From: Bryobacterales bacterium | Lineage (GTDB): Bacteria > Acidobacteriota > Terriglobia > Bryobacterales > Bryobacteraceae | Length of the DNA: 9,954 bases | Direction of reading: 5' to 3' | NCBI GenBank assembly: GCA_003142355.1 | Contig: PLMF01000100.1 | Coordinates: 4,709-14,662 of the forward strand | Shown: piece by piece, positions 1-8,190 of the stretch | Position numbering within the stretch: position 1 is the stretch's first letter | Layout of the letters: each line of letters starts with the position of its first letter | Made by a program: the position numbers and the translations under genes | The notes under the pieces: generated by a model | Database searches by the model: none | What the model saw: only the letters and a program-made list of their open reading frames with translations | Told to the model about the DNA's origin: nothing

Positions 1-1092
1 GACGCCTCCCCGCACTACTATGGGGACAACTTCCCGAATTGCGAGACCAGCGATTTCGATTACATGCGCCGGTTGCGGGGCCTGGGCGGGAAGGTGATCT
101 TCGAATTCTGGGAATTACCGGTGTGGGCCAGGCGGCGCGACAGCGCGGGAAAGATCACCGAGCTTCCCGACATCGATGCGTATGCCAAGGCCATGATTCG
201 TTATTGCCAGGTCTCGCGCGAGAAGACCGGCTCGGCGCCGGAGATCGTGGGCATTCAGAACGAGGTGCAACAGCCGCCCGAGGTGTGGCAGCAGATGACG
301 CTCGCTCTGCGCCAGGCGCTGGATGAGGCGGGGTTCGGCGGGGTGAAGATCCACATGCACAATCCGCCGTATCTGGCCGGCGGGATTGCCGCGGTGAAGG
401 CTTTTCGCGAGAAGGACGCGGTGTGGAAAGCCATCGATTACGCCACGTCGAACATGTACGATTATCAGAATTTCTTCTACGATCCCGACGGTTTCGACGC
501 GCTCCTTCGCGAGATGAAAGAGGCCATTGGCGGGAAACCGTTCCTGGCGGGCGAGCTTTGTGTCAACAATTCAGCCTTTCAAACCCGCACGTACCGCACG
601 GCATTCGCCATGGGCCAGCTCTATCACAAGCTGCTGACCACGCTGGACACCTGCGGCATCCTGTACTGCTGGACTCTGCTCAACGTGGTCCAGCCCTCGT
701 ACGGGTGGACTCGCGCGCTGATGGCGCCGGACGCCGAACATGGCTTTGTGCCGGCCGCGACCAGCCATCAACTACGGGTGTACGGGGCGTATTCCCGGCG
801 AATCCGCGAGGGCATGATCCGCGTGCAGGCGGCCAGCTCGAGCCCGCAGCTTCTGGCGACGGCGTTCAGCGGGAACGCGGGCGCGCGGACGCTGGTGATG
901 CTGAACCGGTCCGCGGTGGCTCAAAGAGTCACCGTGACGTGGCCGGGAGAGGCGTTCCGGTATATGGAAGTTGTGAGCCCGCAGCAGGAGAATGCCGTGG
1001 AGCCGGCGGCGGCCGGCGAGGTGACGGTACCGCCGGGCGCGATTGTCACGTTGACGAACGTCGAGCTGGGCCAGGTGGCGACCGCTCTCTGA
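1..1092 (+). CDS. Glycoside hydrolase, clan GH-A / GH30-like, 3' part (5' end outside window)
   Basis: The frame is open from the first base, so the Met at 64 is internal and 363 C-terminal residues are visible. The fragment looks like the second half of a (beta/alpha)8 glycosidase followed by a small beta-sandwich. A Gln-Asn-Glu at 256-264 fits the acid/base Glu that follows strand 4 in clan GH-A. A Gly-Glu-Leu-Cys at 550-561 fits the strand-7 nucleophile, and the ~97-residue spacing between the two Glu is normal for the clan. The aromatic stretch FEFWELPVW (~100-126) resembles the strand-3 region of GH30 enzymes. From about base 820 the sequence becomes a beta-rich tail (LVMLNRS, then VTVPPGAIVTL), as in the C-terminal domain of GH30-type proteins. 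The substrate cannot be told. Any signal peptide would be upstream of the window. The Asn-Glu is followed by Val rather than the common Pro, so the subfamily is uncertain. GH5, GH39 or an unclassified GH-A family are alternatives. Confidence 0.62.
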   Translation, partial: DASPHYYGDNFPNCETSDFDYMRRLRGLGGKVIFEFWELPVWARRRDSAGKITELPDIDAYAKAMIRYCQVSREKTGSAPEIVGIQNEVQQPPEVWQQMTLALRQALDEAGFGGVKIHMHNPPYLAGGIAAVKAFREKDAVWKAIDYATSNMYDYQNFFYDPDGFDALLREMKEAIGGKPFLAGELCVNNSAFQTRTYRTAFAMGQLYHKLLTTLDTCGILYCWTLLNVVQPSYGWTRALMAPDAEHGFVPAATSHQLRVYGAYSRRIREGMIRVQAASSSPQLLATAFSGNAGARTLVMLNRSAVAQRVTVTWPGEAFRYMEVVSPQQENAVEPAAAGEVTVPPGAIVTLTNVELGQVATAL

Positions 1093-1104
1093 CGTTCGCG
1101 GCTC
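1084..1104 (+). repeat. Single-arm copy of the CTCCCTGACG-type repeat, overlapping the hydrolase stop
   Basis: These 21 bases match the left arm of the large palindrome at 4169-4189 at 19 of 21 positions; the differences are at 1088 and 1095. The copy spans the TGA stop of the hydrolase (1090-1092), so the repeat itself supplies the stop codon. No matching right arm follows. It may be a degenerate or half-copy of the same element; with only 21 bases, convergence cannot be excluded. Confidence 0.5.
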
Positions 1105-1116
1105 GGAAACGTTTTT
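1092..1116 (+). terminator. Weak terminator-like hairpin after the hydrolase
   Basis: ACGTT at 1092-1096 pairs with AACGT at 1108-1112 around an 11-base loop, and five T residues occupy 1112-1116. The stem is short and partly shares bases with the T run. This is therefore a weak candidate for ending the hydrolase transcript just before the padR promoter. Confidence 0.28.
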
Positions 1117-1118
1117 CG

Positions 1119-1137
1119 ATGGTAGAATGACTACCAT
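1119..1137 (+). promoter_or_regulatory. Probable PadR autoregulatory operator (7-bp dyad)
   Basis: ATGGTAG (1119-1125) and CTACCAT (1131-1137) form a perfect 7-bp inverted repeat around a 5-bp spacer. The dyad covers the likely -10 element and both candidate start codons of padR (1127 and 1136). PadR proteins are dimeric winged-helix repressors that commonly bind dyads in their own promoters. A dimer bound here would block RNA polymerase directly. The dyad is read from the sequence; its binding by this PadR is inferred. Confidence 0.6.
1120..1128 (+). promoter_or_regulatory. Extended -10 promoter element of the padR-ADOP operon
   Basis: TGG followed by TAGAAT (1123-1128) fits an extended -10 (TGn-TATAAT with one mismatch). 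No good -35 is seen, as is common for extended -10 promoters. Transcription would start about 7 bases after the hexamer, at roughly 1135-1136, which is where the second ATG lies. There is no Shine-Dalgarno sequence before either ATG, so a leaderless mRNA beginning at the start codon fits best. Confidence 0.45.
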
Positions 1138-1477
1138 GGAAAAGCGCCTCGAATTGCTGCAAGGCACGCTGGACATGCTGATTCTGCGGACGCTGCTGTT
1201 CGGGGCGGCTCACGGACACGCGATCGCCAAGCACATACAGGTGACTACCGACGACGTGCTGCAACTGGAGCACGGATCGCTGTATCCGGCTCTGCACCGG
1301 CTGGAGCGCCGGGGCTGGGTGGTGGCTAAGTGGCAAACGGCGAAAGACCGGAACCGCCAGTTCAAGTACTACCGGCTGACACCGGCGGGCCGGAAACAGC
1401 TTGCTGCGGAAGGGTCCAGATGGAAGCAACTGGCGCGCGCGATTACGCGGGTGATGTGGCCCGCGGAAGGAGAGTGA
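1136..1477 (+). CDS. PadR-family transcriptional repressor
   Basis: This 113-residue protein has the compact PadR layout. It opens with LELLQGTLDMLILRTL, the first helix typical of the family. A winged-helix domain with GHAIAKHIQ and SLYPALHRLERRGWV (about residues 26-63) follows, then the beta-wing with KYYRLTPAGRKQL (about 81-93). The length matches the short PadR class that accompanies ADOP permeases. I chose the ATG at 1136 because it lies at the transcription start expected from the -10 at 1123-1128. The in-frame ATG at 1127 (three residues longer) is inside the -10 element and has no ribosome-binding site. The gene ends 1 bp before the permease gene, so the two form an operon. It probably represses its own operon through the dyad at 1119-1137. 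The inducing signal is unknown. Confidence 0.88.
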   Translation: MEKRLELLQGTLDMLILRTLLFGAAHGHAIAKHIQVTTDDVLQLEHGSLYPALHRLERRGWVVAKWQTAKDRNRQFKYYRLTPAGRKQLAAEGSRWKQLARAITRVMWPAEGE

Positions 1478-1478
1478 A

Positions 1479-4157
1479 ATGGATTGGTTCCGGAAGCGGC
1501 GGGAATCGGACCTCGAGCGGGAATTGCGCGACCACTTGGATCTGGAGGCCGAGGAGCAGCAGGCCAAAGGGCTGACGCCGGAAGAGGCGCGGTATGGCGC
1601 CAGGCGGACCTTAGGCAATACGGCGCTGATCCGGGAAGACGTACGCCAGGCGTGGGGCTGGACATGGCTGGAGCGGCTTGGCCAGGATGTTCGCCACGTG
1701 GTCCGCGGGATTCGGCGATCGCCCGGTTTTGCGATTGTGGCGGTGCTTTCGCTGGCCATAGGGATCGGCGCGAGCACCTCGGTCTTCACCGTGTTTTACG
1801 CCATGTTTCTGCGCTCGCTCCCGGTGCGCGACCCGCAGCAGCTTCGCGTTGTCAACTGGGCCGGCGGAGAAAACGTGCCGGCGCACTCTATCAGCGGCTA
1901 CAACTACACGGTGAACGGTATTCGCTCCAGCGGCTCGTTCTCCTGGGATGCGTTCCAGGCGATCAAAAAAGGCAGCACTGGCTTTTCTTCCGTGGCCGGC
2001 TTTTCCCAAGTCGGCGTCAACGTTGTCACCAAGACCCAGGCCTGGCAGACCGCGGCGCAACTTGTGAGCGCCAATTTCTTCGACGTGCTGGGAACCCAGC
2101 CGGCCGTGGGCCGCGCATTCACCGCGGACGCCGATTCGCCGGCCGCGCAACCCACCGTCCTGCTGAGCTGGCGAATGGCACAGCGTCTATTCGGCGGCGA
2201 TCGATCGGCCGTGGGATCGTCCGTCACCATCAAGCAGGTTTCCTACACGGTGATCGGCGTTCTCCCCCCGGATTTCGCCGGCCTGAGGCAGACCACGCCG
2301 GCCGATGTGTACATTCCGCTTGCACGTGCCCACGAACTGTCCGAGTTCTACCGTTTCGACGAGCCCGACACCTGGTGGATTCAAGTCCTCGGACGCGTGG
2401 CGCCGGGCAAACGGGACAGCGAGGTTCGCGCCGCGCTCGACGTTGTCCTGGCCCAGGTGGCCGCCGCCTACGGTGCCCTGGTCAAGAAGCCGGTGGACAC
2501 TCCCAAATCGATTCTGCTCGACGGCCGCGCGGGACTCGACATCCTCAACACCGACATGTCACGGAACTTGCGGGTGCTGTTCGCCATGGTGGGCCTCATG
2601 CTGCTGGTTGCCTGCGCCAATGTGGCGAACCTGCTGCTGGCGCGCGGCGGGGCGCGAGCCCGTGAGTTGGCGGTACGGCTGTCATTGGGCGCCGGCAGGA
2701 TGCGCATCGTCCGGCATCTGCTGACGGAAAGCCTGGTGCTGGCCTTGGCTGGCGGCTTGCTCGGGTTGCTCCTGGCGCGCCTCGGCACAGTCTTGCTTGC
2801 CAGGCTTCTGATGCAGGCCGACGATACTTCGCTCGACCTGAAGCCGGATGCCACGGTGATGGCCTTCGCCATGGGGCTTTCGCTGGTGACGGCATTGGTG
2901 TTCGGCGTCTTGCCCGCGTGGCGCTCCACCGGCGTGCACCCGGCTGCGTGCCTCCGGCAGGGCGGGGCCGGCGCAGGTTCTTTGCGGCAGCGTCTGGCCA
3001 AGAGCCTGGTGGTGGTTCAGATCGCCTTGGCCTTTGTCCTGGTCTTCGGCGCCGGCTTGTTCGCGCGAACCCTGGCCAACCTGGGCAGCGTATCGTTGGG
3101 CTTTCGTCCCGACAAGCTGCTGCTGTTTTCCGTGGACCCCAGCCGCAGCGGATACGAAGGGCAGCGCCTCATTGATGTGTACCGACGAATTCACGACGGG
3201 GTCGCCGCCATTCCCGGCGTCCGGTCGGCCACGTTCTCCAGCATTCCGCTGCTGGCCAGGTGGATGTCAATGCAGAGCATCACCGTGCCGGGCTACACGC
3301 CTCCGCCCAGGGACAGAAGCCCTCTAAACGTCGTTGCCGGCGACCATTTTCTCACCATCATGGGCACCCCGATCCTGCTGGGCCGCGACCTTTCCGCCTC
3401 CGACGACGAAGGCTCCGCCAAAGTCGCCGTCGTCAACCAGACCCTGGCGAAGAAATACTTCACCGGCAACCCGGTGGGGCGCGAATTCGCCTTCGGGAGC
3501 AAATTCACCAAGCCCATTCGCATTGTGGGTGTGTCGGCGGATGCCAAGACTCACGATATCCGCAGTGAGATTGATCCCACCATCTACCTCTCTTATGCGC
3601 AGTACCCCAGCCGCCTGGGGCTTGTGACCTTCGAGGTCCGCGCGGCCGGGGATGCCCTTTCGCTCTCGAACGCCGTACGGCGCGCGGTGACGGCGGTCGA
3701 CCCCACGCTGCCCGTGGCGCAGATCCGGACGCAGAGCGAGCAGATCAACCGCAACCTGGCCCGCGAGCGTACCTTCGCATTCCTGGCCTCCTTCTTCAGC
3801 GCGATCACGCTGGTGCTGGCGTGCATCGGGATCTACGGAGTGTTCGCTTATGCGGTGGCGCGGCGCACCAGCGAATTCGGTGTGCGGATGGCGGTTGGCG
3901 CCACCGGGGCCCAGGTGGGCTGGCTGGTGCTGCGGGGCGCTCTGGCGCTGGTCGCGATCGGCATGGCGATCGGCGTTCCCGCGGCGCTGGCGGTGGCGAC
4001 CCTGGTCCGCGCGAGGCTGTTCGGAGTGGAACCGGCGGACCCGGCGACCATCGCGGCCGCGGTTGTTGCGATGGTGGTGGCGGCGGGCGTCGCGGCCTGG
4101 ATGCCGGCGCGGCGCGCGGCGCTGTTGGATCCTTTGGCCGCGCTGAGGTATGAATGA
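1479..4157 (+). CDS. ADOP-type ABC transporter permease (duplicated FtsX/MacB permease)
   Basis: This 892-residue inner-membrane protein carries two FtsX-type permease units in tandem. The N-terminus is a soluble helical segment (1-75: a DLERELRDHLDLE stretch, then GLTPEEARYGARRTLGN) typical of ADOP proteins. About eight membrane segments are visible near 83-110, 364-388, 415-440, 459-480, 507-530, 767-795, 813-842 and 855-877. Large periplasmic MacB-like regions lie between them (about 112-362 and 532-765). The duplication shows in two matching cytoplasmic loops, ARELAVRLSLGA (394-405) and RTSEFGVRMAVGA (796-808). There is no Walker A or signature motif, so any ATPase must be encoded elsewhere, hence 'orphan' permease. 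A strong ribosome-binding site, GGAAGGAGAG, lies at 1465-1474 inside the end of padR. Substrate and physiological role are unknown; MacB-like efflux or envelope-stress signalling are guesses from fold similarity. Confidence 0.92.
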   Translation: MDWFRKRRESDLERELRDHLDLEAEEQQAKGLTPEEARYGARRTLGNTALIREDVRQAWGWTWLERLGQDVRHVVRGIRRSPGFAIVAVLSLAIGIGASTSVFTVFYAMFLRSLPVRDPQQLRVVNWAGGENVPAHSISGYNYTVNGIRSSGSFSWDAFQAIKKGSTGFSSVAGFSQVGVNVVTKTQAWQTAAQLVSANFFDVLGTQPAVGRAFTADADSPAAQPTVLLSWRMAQRLFGGDRSAVGSSVTIKQVSYTVIGVLPPDFAGLRQTTPADVYIPLARAHELSEFYRFDEPDTWWIQVLGRVAPGKRDSEVRAALDVVLAQVAAAYGALVKKPVDTPKSILLDGRAGLDILNTDMSRNLRVLFAMVGLMLLVACANVANLLLARGGARARELAVRLSLGAGRMRIVRHLLTESLVLALAGGLLGLLLARLGTVLLARLLMQADDTSLDLKPDATVMAFAMGLSLVTALVFGVLPAWRSTGVHPAACLRQGGAGAGSLRQRLAKSLVVVQIALAFVLVFGAGLFARTLANLGSVSLGFRPDKLLLFSVDPSRSGYEGQRLIDVYRRIHDGVAAIPGVRSATFSSIPLLARWMSMQSITVPGYTPPPRDRSPLNVVAGDHFLTIMGTPILLGRDLSASDDEGSAKVAVVNQTLAKKYFTGNPVGREFAFGSKFTKPIRIVGVSADAKTHDIRSEIDPTIYLSYAQYPSRLGLVTFEVRAAGDALSLSNAVRRAVTAVDPTLPVAQIRTQSEQINRNLARERTFAFLASFFSAITLVLACIGIYGVFAYAVARRTSEFGVRMAVGATGAQVGWLVLRGALALVAIGMAIGVPAALAVATLVRARLFGVEPADPATIAAAVVAMVVAAGVAAWMPARRAALLDPLAALRYE

Positions 4158-4165
4158 CGGGCAGG

Positions 4166-4219
4166 ATCGCTCCCTGACGGTCGCGGCTCTGATCGGAGCC
4201 GCGACCGTCAGGGAGCGAT
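4166..4219. repeat. Perfect 24-bp inverted repeat (REP-like palindrome)
   Basis: The arms 4166-4189 and 4196-4219 are exact reverse complements over 24 bases, separated by the 6-base loop TGATCG. The element begins 8 bases after the permease stop. No T run follows on either strand, so it is not a standard intrinsic terminator, although the RNA hairpin would be very stable and could protect mRNA 3' ends. The arm shares 19 of 21 bases with 1084-1104, and its outer CGCTCCC/GGGAGCG arms recur at 8107-8145. That points to a dispersed repeat family rather than a site private to this gene. Confidence 0.85.
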
Positions 4220-4223
4220 TGCC

Positions 4224-4385
4224 TCAGCCCAATTTTGGAGGGCAGTTCTTCCATGGGGCCCAGCCACTGCAGGACTCGGCTATGACGACCGGCCTTTTGA
4301 AGCGCGGAGCGACGTAGTCGAGGATGCCCATCAAGGCCTCGGAATTGGTGGTTCCGATGGCCACCAACGCGTCTGTAATGTTCAC
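4224..4385 (-). pseudogene. Coding remnant, resembles a piece of a DUF362-type protein
   Basis: Read on the minus strand from about 4385 to a TGA at 4226-4224, about 53 codons give protein-like sequence: VNITDALVAIGTTNSEA, then ILDYVAPRFKRPVVIAES. Nothing is encoded opposite it, so it is not a shadow of another gene. From memory, this string looks like the part of DUF362 proteins that ends in an AES(S/A)xG motif; the family name is tentative. After the Ala-Glu-Ser the sequence loses sense (CSGWAPWKNC) and stops. Five bases further on lies the 24-bp palindrome, so the original gene seems cut off and decayed. No start codon or ribosome-binding site of its own is evident. The frame enters just beyond the stop of the Lrp gene. 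It is best read as a relic, not an expressed gene. Confidence 0.5.
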
Positions 4386-4398
4386 GGCGACCGCTCGA

Positions 4399-4857
4399 CT
4401 ACCCCAGAGGCAGCGACCGTCTCACCACGGGCGAGGAGAACACCACGCTGGTGGTGGGGACTCCGTGCTCGAGGAGTTTCTCGACCAGGCCCTCGAGTTC
4501 CTCGACGGAATGCGCCACCACCTTCAGGATGAAGGCGTCGCCGCCAGCCACGTGATGACATTCCACCACGTTCTGGAAGCCTTTCACGGCTTTCAGAAAC
4601 GGCCTGTACCGGGGGCCGTCGCAGCTCATCCGGATGATGGCCAGAATGGGCAGCCCCAACGCTTCGCGGTCGATATCGACGCGGTAGCCGGTGACGACGC
4701 CGGCGTCCTCCAGGCGCTTCAGCCGTTCCGCGGTGGCCGCGGGCGAGAGGCCGATTCTGCGGCCCAATTCCGCATAGGACAGGCGCGCGTTCTCCTGCAA
4801 GACCGACAGTAGCTTTCTTCCGGTTGCATCCAATAATGCACTTGATTCCATCGCCAT
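4399..4857 (-). CDS. Lrp/AsnC-family transcriptional regulator
   Basis: This 152-residue protein has the standard Lrp/AsnC length and order. An N-terminal helix-turn-helix lies at about residues 12-57 (GRKLLSVLQENARLSYAELGR, then LSPAATAERLKRLEDAGV). The hinge strand is YRVDID. A C-terminal RAM ligand-binding and oligomerisation domain covers about 67-145, with the GGDAFILKV segment at 105-113. Such proteins form dimers to octamers, wrap AT-rich DNA and sense amino acids. The start at 4857 and an in-frame ATG at 4851 are both possible, and neither has a clear ribosome-binding site. The gene is divergent from hutH with 65 bp between, so it is the likely regulator of the hut operon and of itself, perhaps responding to histidine or urocanate (inference). 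It converges on the padR-ADOP operon. HutC and HutP, the usual hut regulators, belong to different families. Confidence 0.9.
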   Translation of the reverse strand: MAMESSALLDATGRKLLSVLQENARLSYAELGRRIGLSPAATAERLKRLEDAGVVTGYRVDIDREALGLPILAIIRMSCDGPRYRPFLKAVKGFQNVVECHHVAGGDAFILKVVAHSVEELEGLVEKLLEHGVPTTSVVFSSPVVRRSLPLG

Positions 4858-4862
4858 ATAGC

Positions 4863-4875
4863 CAATGTACCATTG
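4863..4875. promoter_or_regulatory. Small dyad CAATG-N3-CATTG in the divergent control region
   Basis: A 5-bp inverted repeat with a 3-bp spacer lies 6-18 bases upstream of the Lrp start codon, just downstream of that gene's candidate -10. An occupied site here would block transcription of the regulator gene. It may be one of several contact sites for the Lrp-type protein. The arms are short, so chance is a real alternative. Confidence 0.33.
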
Positions 4876-4877
4876 AT

Positions 4878-4883
4878 TCTATA
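4878..4883 (-). promoter_or_regulatory. Candidate -10 of the Lrp-family gene
   Basis: On the minus strand TATAGA (immediately followed by AT) lies 21 bases before the 4857 start codon, giving a predicted leader of roughly 14 bases. No convincing -35 is present at 17-bp spacing. The surrounding 65 bp are clearly richer in A/T than the flanking genes, as expected for a divergent promoter region. Confidence 0.35.
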
Positions 4884-4907
4884 TTCACCAACTGGATTTG
4901 GCAGCGG

Positions 4908-4913
4908 TATTAT
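4908..4913 (+). promoter_or_regulatory. Candidate -10 of the hut operon
   Basis: TATTAT matches the -10 consensus at five of six positions. A weak -35-like TTCACC lies at 4884-4889 with an 18-bp spacer. The predicted transcription start falls only a few bases before the hutH ATG at 4923, so the mRNA would have almost no leader. The only ribosome-binding hint is AGGT at 4915-4918. A weak -35 is compatible with an activator-dependent promoter. Confidence 0.38.
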
Positions 4914-4922
4914 TAGGTCAGA

Positions 4923-6434
4923 ATGCTGCAACTCCGTGGACAGCCGCTCACGTTGAAAGAAATCGCCGAGATCGCCTCCGGAAGGGTCCGGCTGGAACTG
5001 GCGCCCGCCGCCATGGCGCAAATGGAAGCTTCCCGGCGCGTGGTCCGGCGGGTGGCCGGGGAGCATCGGCCGGTATACGGAATCAACACCGGTTTCGGCA
5101 AGCTGTGCGAGGTGCGCATCGCCGACGATGCCATCGAACGCTTGCAGCTCAACCTGGTGCGGAGCCATGCCTGCGGGCTGGGCCGCCCGCTATCCGAGGA
5201 AGAGACGCGTCTCACCATGGCGCTGCGGGCCAACACGCTGGCGCTGGGGTACAGCGGCGTCCGCCCGCTGATTGCGGAAATGCTTCTGGCGATGGTCGAC
5301 CGCGGCGTGTTGCCGGTGATTCCCGAGAAGGGGTCGGTGGGTGCGAGCGGAGACCTGGCCCCGCTGGCGCACCTGGCGCTCACGATCATCGGCGAAGGCG
5401 AGGTGGAGTACGAAGGCCGGCGGCGGCCGAGCGGCGAGGCGCTGCGGCTGGCGCGAATCGAGCCGATCCGATTGGAAGCCAAGGAAGGCCTGGCGCTGCT
5501 CAACGGGACGCAAGCGCTGACCGCGGTGGGGGGCCTGGCACTGTGGCGCGCGTGGCGTGTGGTGGGCCTGGCCGATGTGGCGGGCGCCATGTCGCTCGAA
5601 GCGTTGCTGGGAACTCCCGTGGCGTTCGACCAGCGCATACACGCGGCGCGCCCCCATGCGGGGCAGGCTGTCACGGCCGCGCGTCTTCGGAGCTTATTGG
5701 AGGGGAGCGACGTGGAAACGTCGCGGCGCAAGACGCCTGCCCGCGTACAGGATGCCTACAGCCTGCGCTCGATGCCGCAGGTACACGGGGCGGTGCGCGG
5801 CGCTCTGGAGTATGCGCGTGAGGCGGTGGAGACCGAGACCGGCTCCGCCACCGACAACCCGCTGGTCTTCGCCGACACCGGGGAGATTCTTTCGGGCGGC
5901 AATTTCCACGGCGCGCCGCTGGCGCTAGCCTTCGATTCGGCGGCCATTGCCATGACCACGCTGGCGAGTATTGGCGAGCGCCGCATCGACCGGCTGGTGA
6001 ATCCGGACCTCAACGACGGGTTGCCGGCGTTTCTGGCCGCGGACCCCGGGCTGTCGTCGGGCTTCATGATCGCGCAGGTGGTGGCGGCGTCGCTGCTGAA
6101 CGAGTCGAAGGTGCTGGCACATCCCGCGAGCGTCGATAGTGTGCCGACTTCGGGCGGACAGGAAGACCACGTTTCCATGGGAATGACCGCGGCGACGAAG
6201 CTGCGCGCCATCGTCGAGAATGGCGAGTACATGGTGGCCATCGAGCTGCTGGCGGCGGCGGAAGGGCTGCGGTATCGCGAAGGGTTCGATCCGGGGCCCC
6301 GGATCCGGCGCGTGGTGGAGGTGGTGCGGTCGATTGCGCCGCCGCTGGAGGAGGACCGGCCGCTGGCGCGGGACATCGAGGCCACCGCGGCGGGCATTCG
6401 ACAAGGTAGATTTGATGAGTGGGCGGTTTCATAA
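4923..6434 (+). CDS. hutH: Histidine ammonia-lyase (histidase)
   Basis: HutH carries out the first step of histidine degradation: non-oxidative elimination of ammonia from L-histidine to give trans-urocanate, in the cytoplasm as a homotetramer. The 503-residue length fits the family (about 510). The Ala-Ser-Gly triad at residues 141-143, within GSVGASGDLAPLAH, cyclises to the MIO electrophile. Other active-site residues known from the Pseudomonas putida enzyme are in place: Tyr52 (VYGINTGFG), His82 (SHACGLG), Asn194 (LNGTQ), Tyr279 and Arg282 (YSLRSMPQVHG), Phe328 (GGNFHG) and Glu415 (SGGQEDHVS). The ATG at 4923 gives the usual N-terminus with no extension. The stop is directly followed by the hutU ATG with no spacer and in the same reading frame, so translation of hutU is probably coupled. 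It is the first gene of the operon. Confidence 0.97.
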   Translation: MLQLRGQPLTLKEIAEIASGRVRLELAPAAMAQMEASRRVVRRVAGEHRPVYGINTGFGKLCEVRIADDAIERLQLNLVRSHACGLGRPLSEEETRLTMALRANTLALGYSGVRPLIAEMLLAMVDRGVLPVIPEKGSVGASGDLAPLAHLALTIIGEGEVEYEGRRRPSGEALRLARIEPIRLEAKEGLALLNGTQALTAVGGLALWRAWRVVGLADVAGAMSLEALLGTPVAFDQRIHAARPHAGQAVTAARLRSLLEGSDVETSRRKTPARVQDAYSLRSMPQVHGAVRGALEYAREAVETETGSATDNPLVFADTGEILSGGNFHGAPLALAFDSAAIAMTTLASIGERRIDRLVNPDLNDGLPAFLAADPGLSSGFMIAQVVAASLLNESKVLAHPASVDSVPTSGGQEDHVSMGMTAATKLRAIVENGEYMVAIELLAAAEGLRYREGFDPGPRIRRVVEVVRSIAPPLEEDRPLARDIEATAAGIRQGRFDEWAVS

Positions 6435-8087
<1,653 letters not shown>

Positions 8088-8105
8088 ACTGGATTTTGCG
8101 GGGAT

Positions 8106-8153
8106 ACGCTCCCTGACCCGGCGGAGCCGGAACCAAACGGGAGCGTCCTTTTT
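8106..8153 (+). terminator. Terminator-like nested hairpin after hutU
   Basis: ACGCTCCC (8106-8113) pairs with GGGAGCGT (8139-8146) as an outer 8-bp stem. CCGGC (8118-8122) and GCCGG (8126-8130) form an inner 5-bp hairpin. CCTTTTT follows at 8147-8153, so the outer stem ends two bases before a T run as in an intrinsic terminator. The outer arms CGCTCCC/GGGAGCG equal those of the palindrome at 4166-4219, so this may be a repeat-family copy acting as a terminator or attenuator. Full termination here would cut the hut operon in two, so partial read-through or a second promoter before 8302 is expected. Confidence 0.5.
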
Positions 8154-8154
8154 C

Positions 8155-8190
8155 GACGCGGAGACGCGGAGCCGCGGAGGAAGACGCAGA
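8155..8190 (+). repeat. Short octamer repeats, GACGCGGA type
   Basis: Two exact tandem copies of GACGCGGA (8155-8170) are followed by GCCGCGGA (8171-8178) and, after four bases, GACGCAGA (8183-8190). This kind of CGCGGAGA array is familiar from intergenic regions of many bacteria. It marks the start of a purine-rich spacer and codes for nothing I recognise. Confidence 0.6.

Noticed and set aside
1046..1789. Minus-strand open frame of 247 codons opposite padR and the permease start
   Set aside because: It is antisense to padR and the beginning of the ADOP gene, both well supported, and shows no recognisable motif.
4166..4219. Simple intrinsic terminator for the permease operon
   Set aside because: The stem is far longer than usual and no T run follows on either strand. 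A repeat-family palindrome fits better, although it may still affect mRNA ends.
4382..4891. Second minus-strand frame overlapping the Lrp gene
   Set aside because: The 4399-4857 frame gives a complete Lrp/AsnC protein with helix-turn-helix and RAM domain. The overlapping frame gives low-complexity Arg/Gly sequence.
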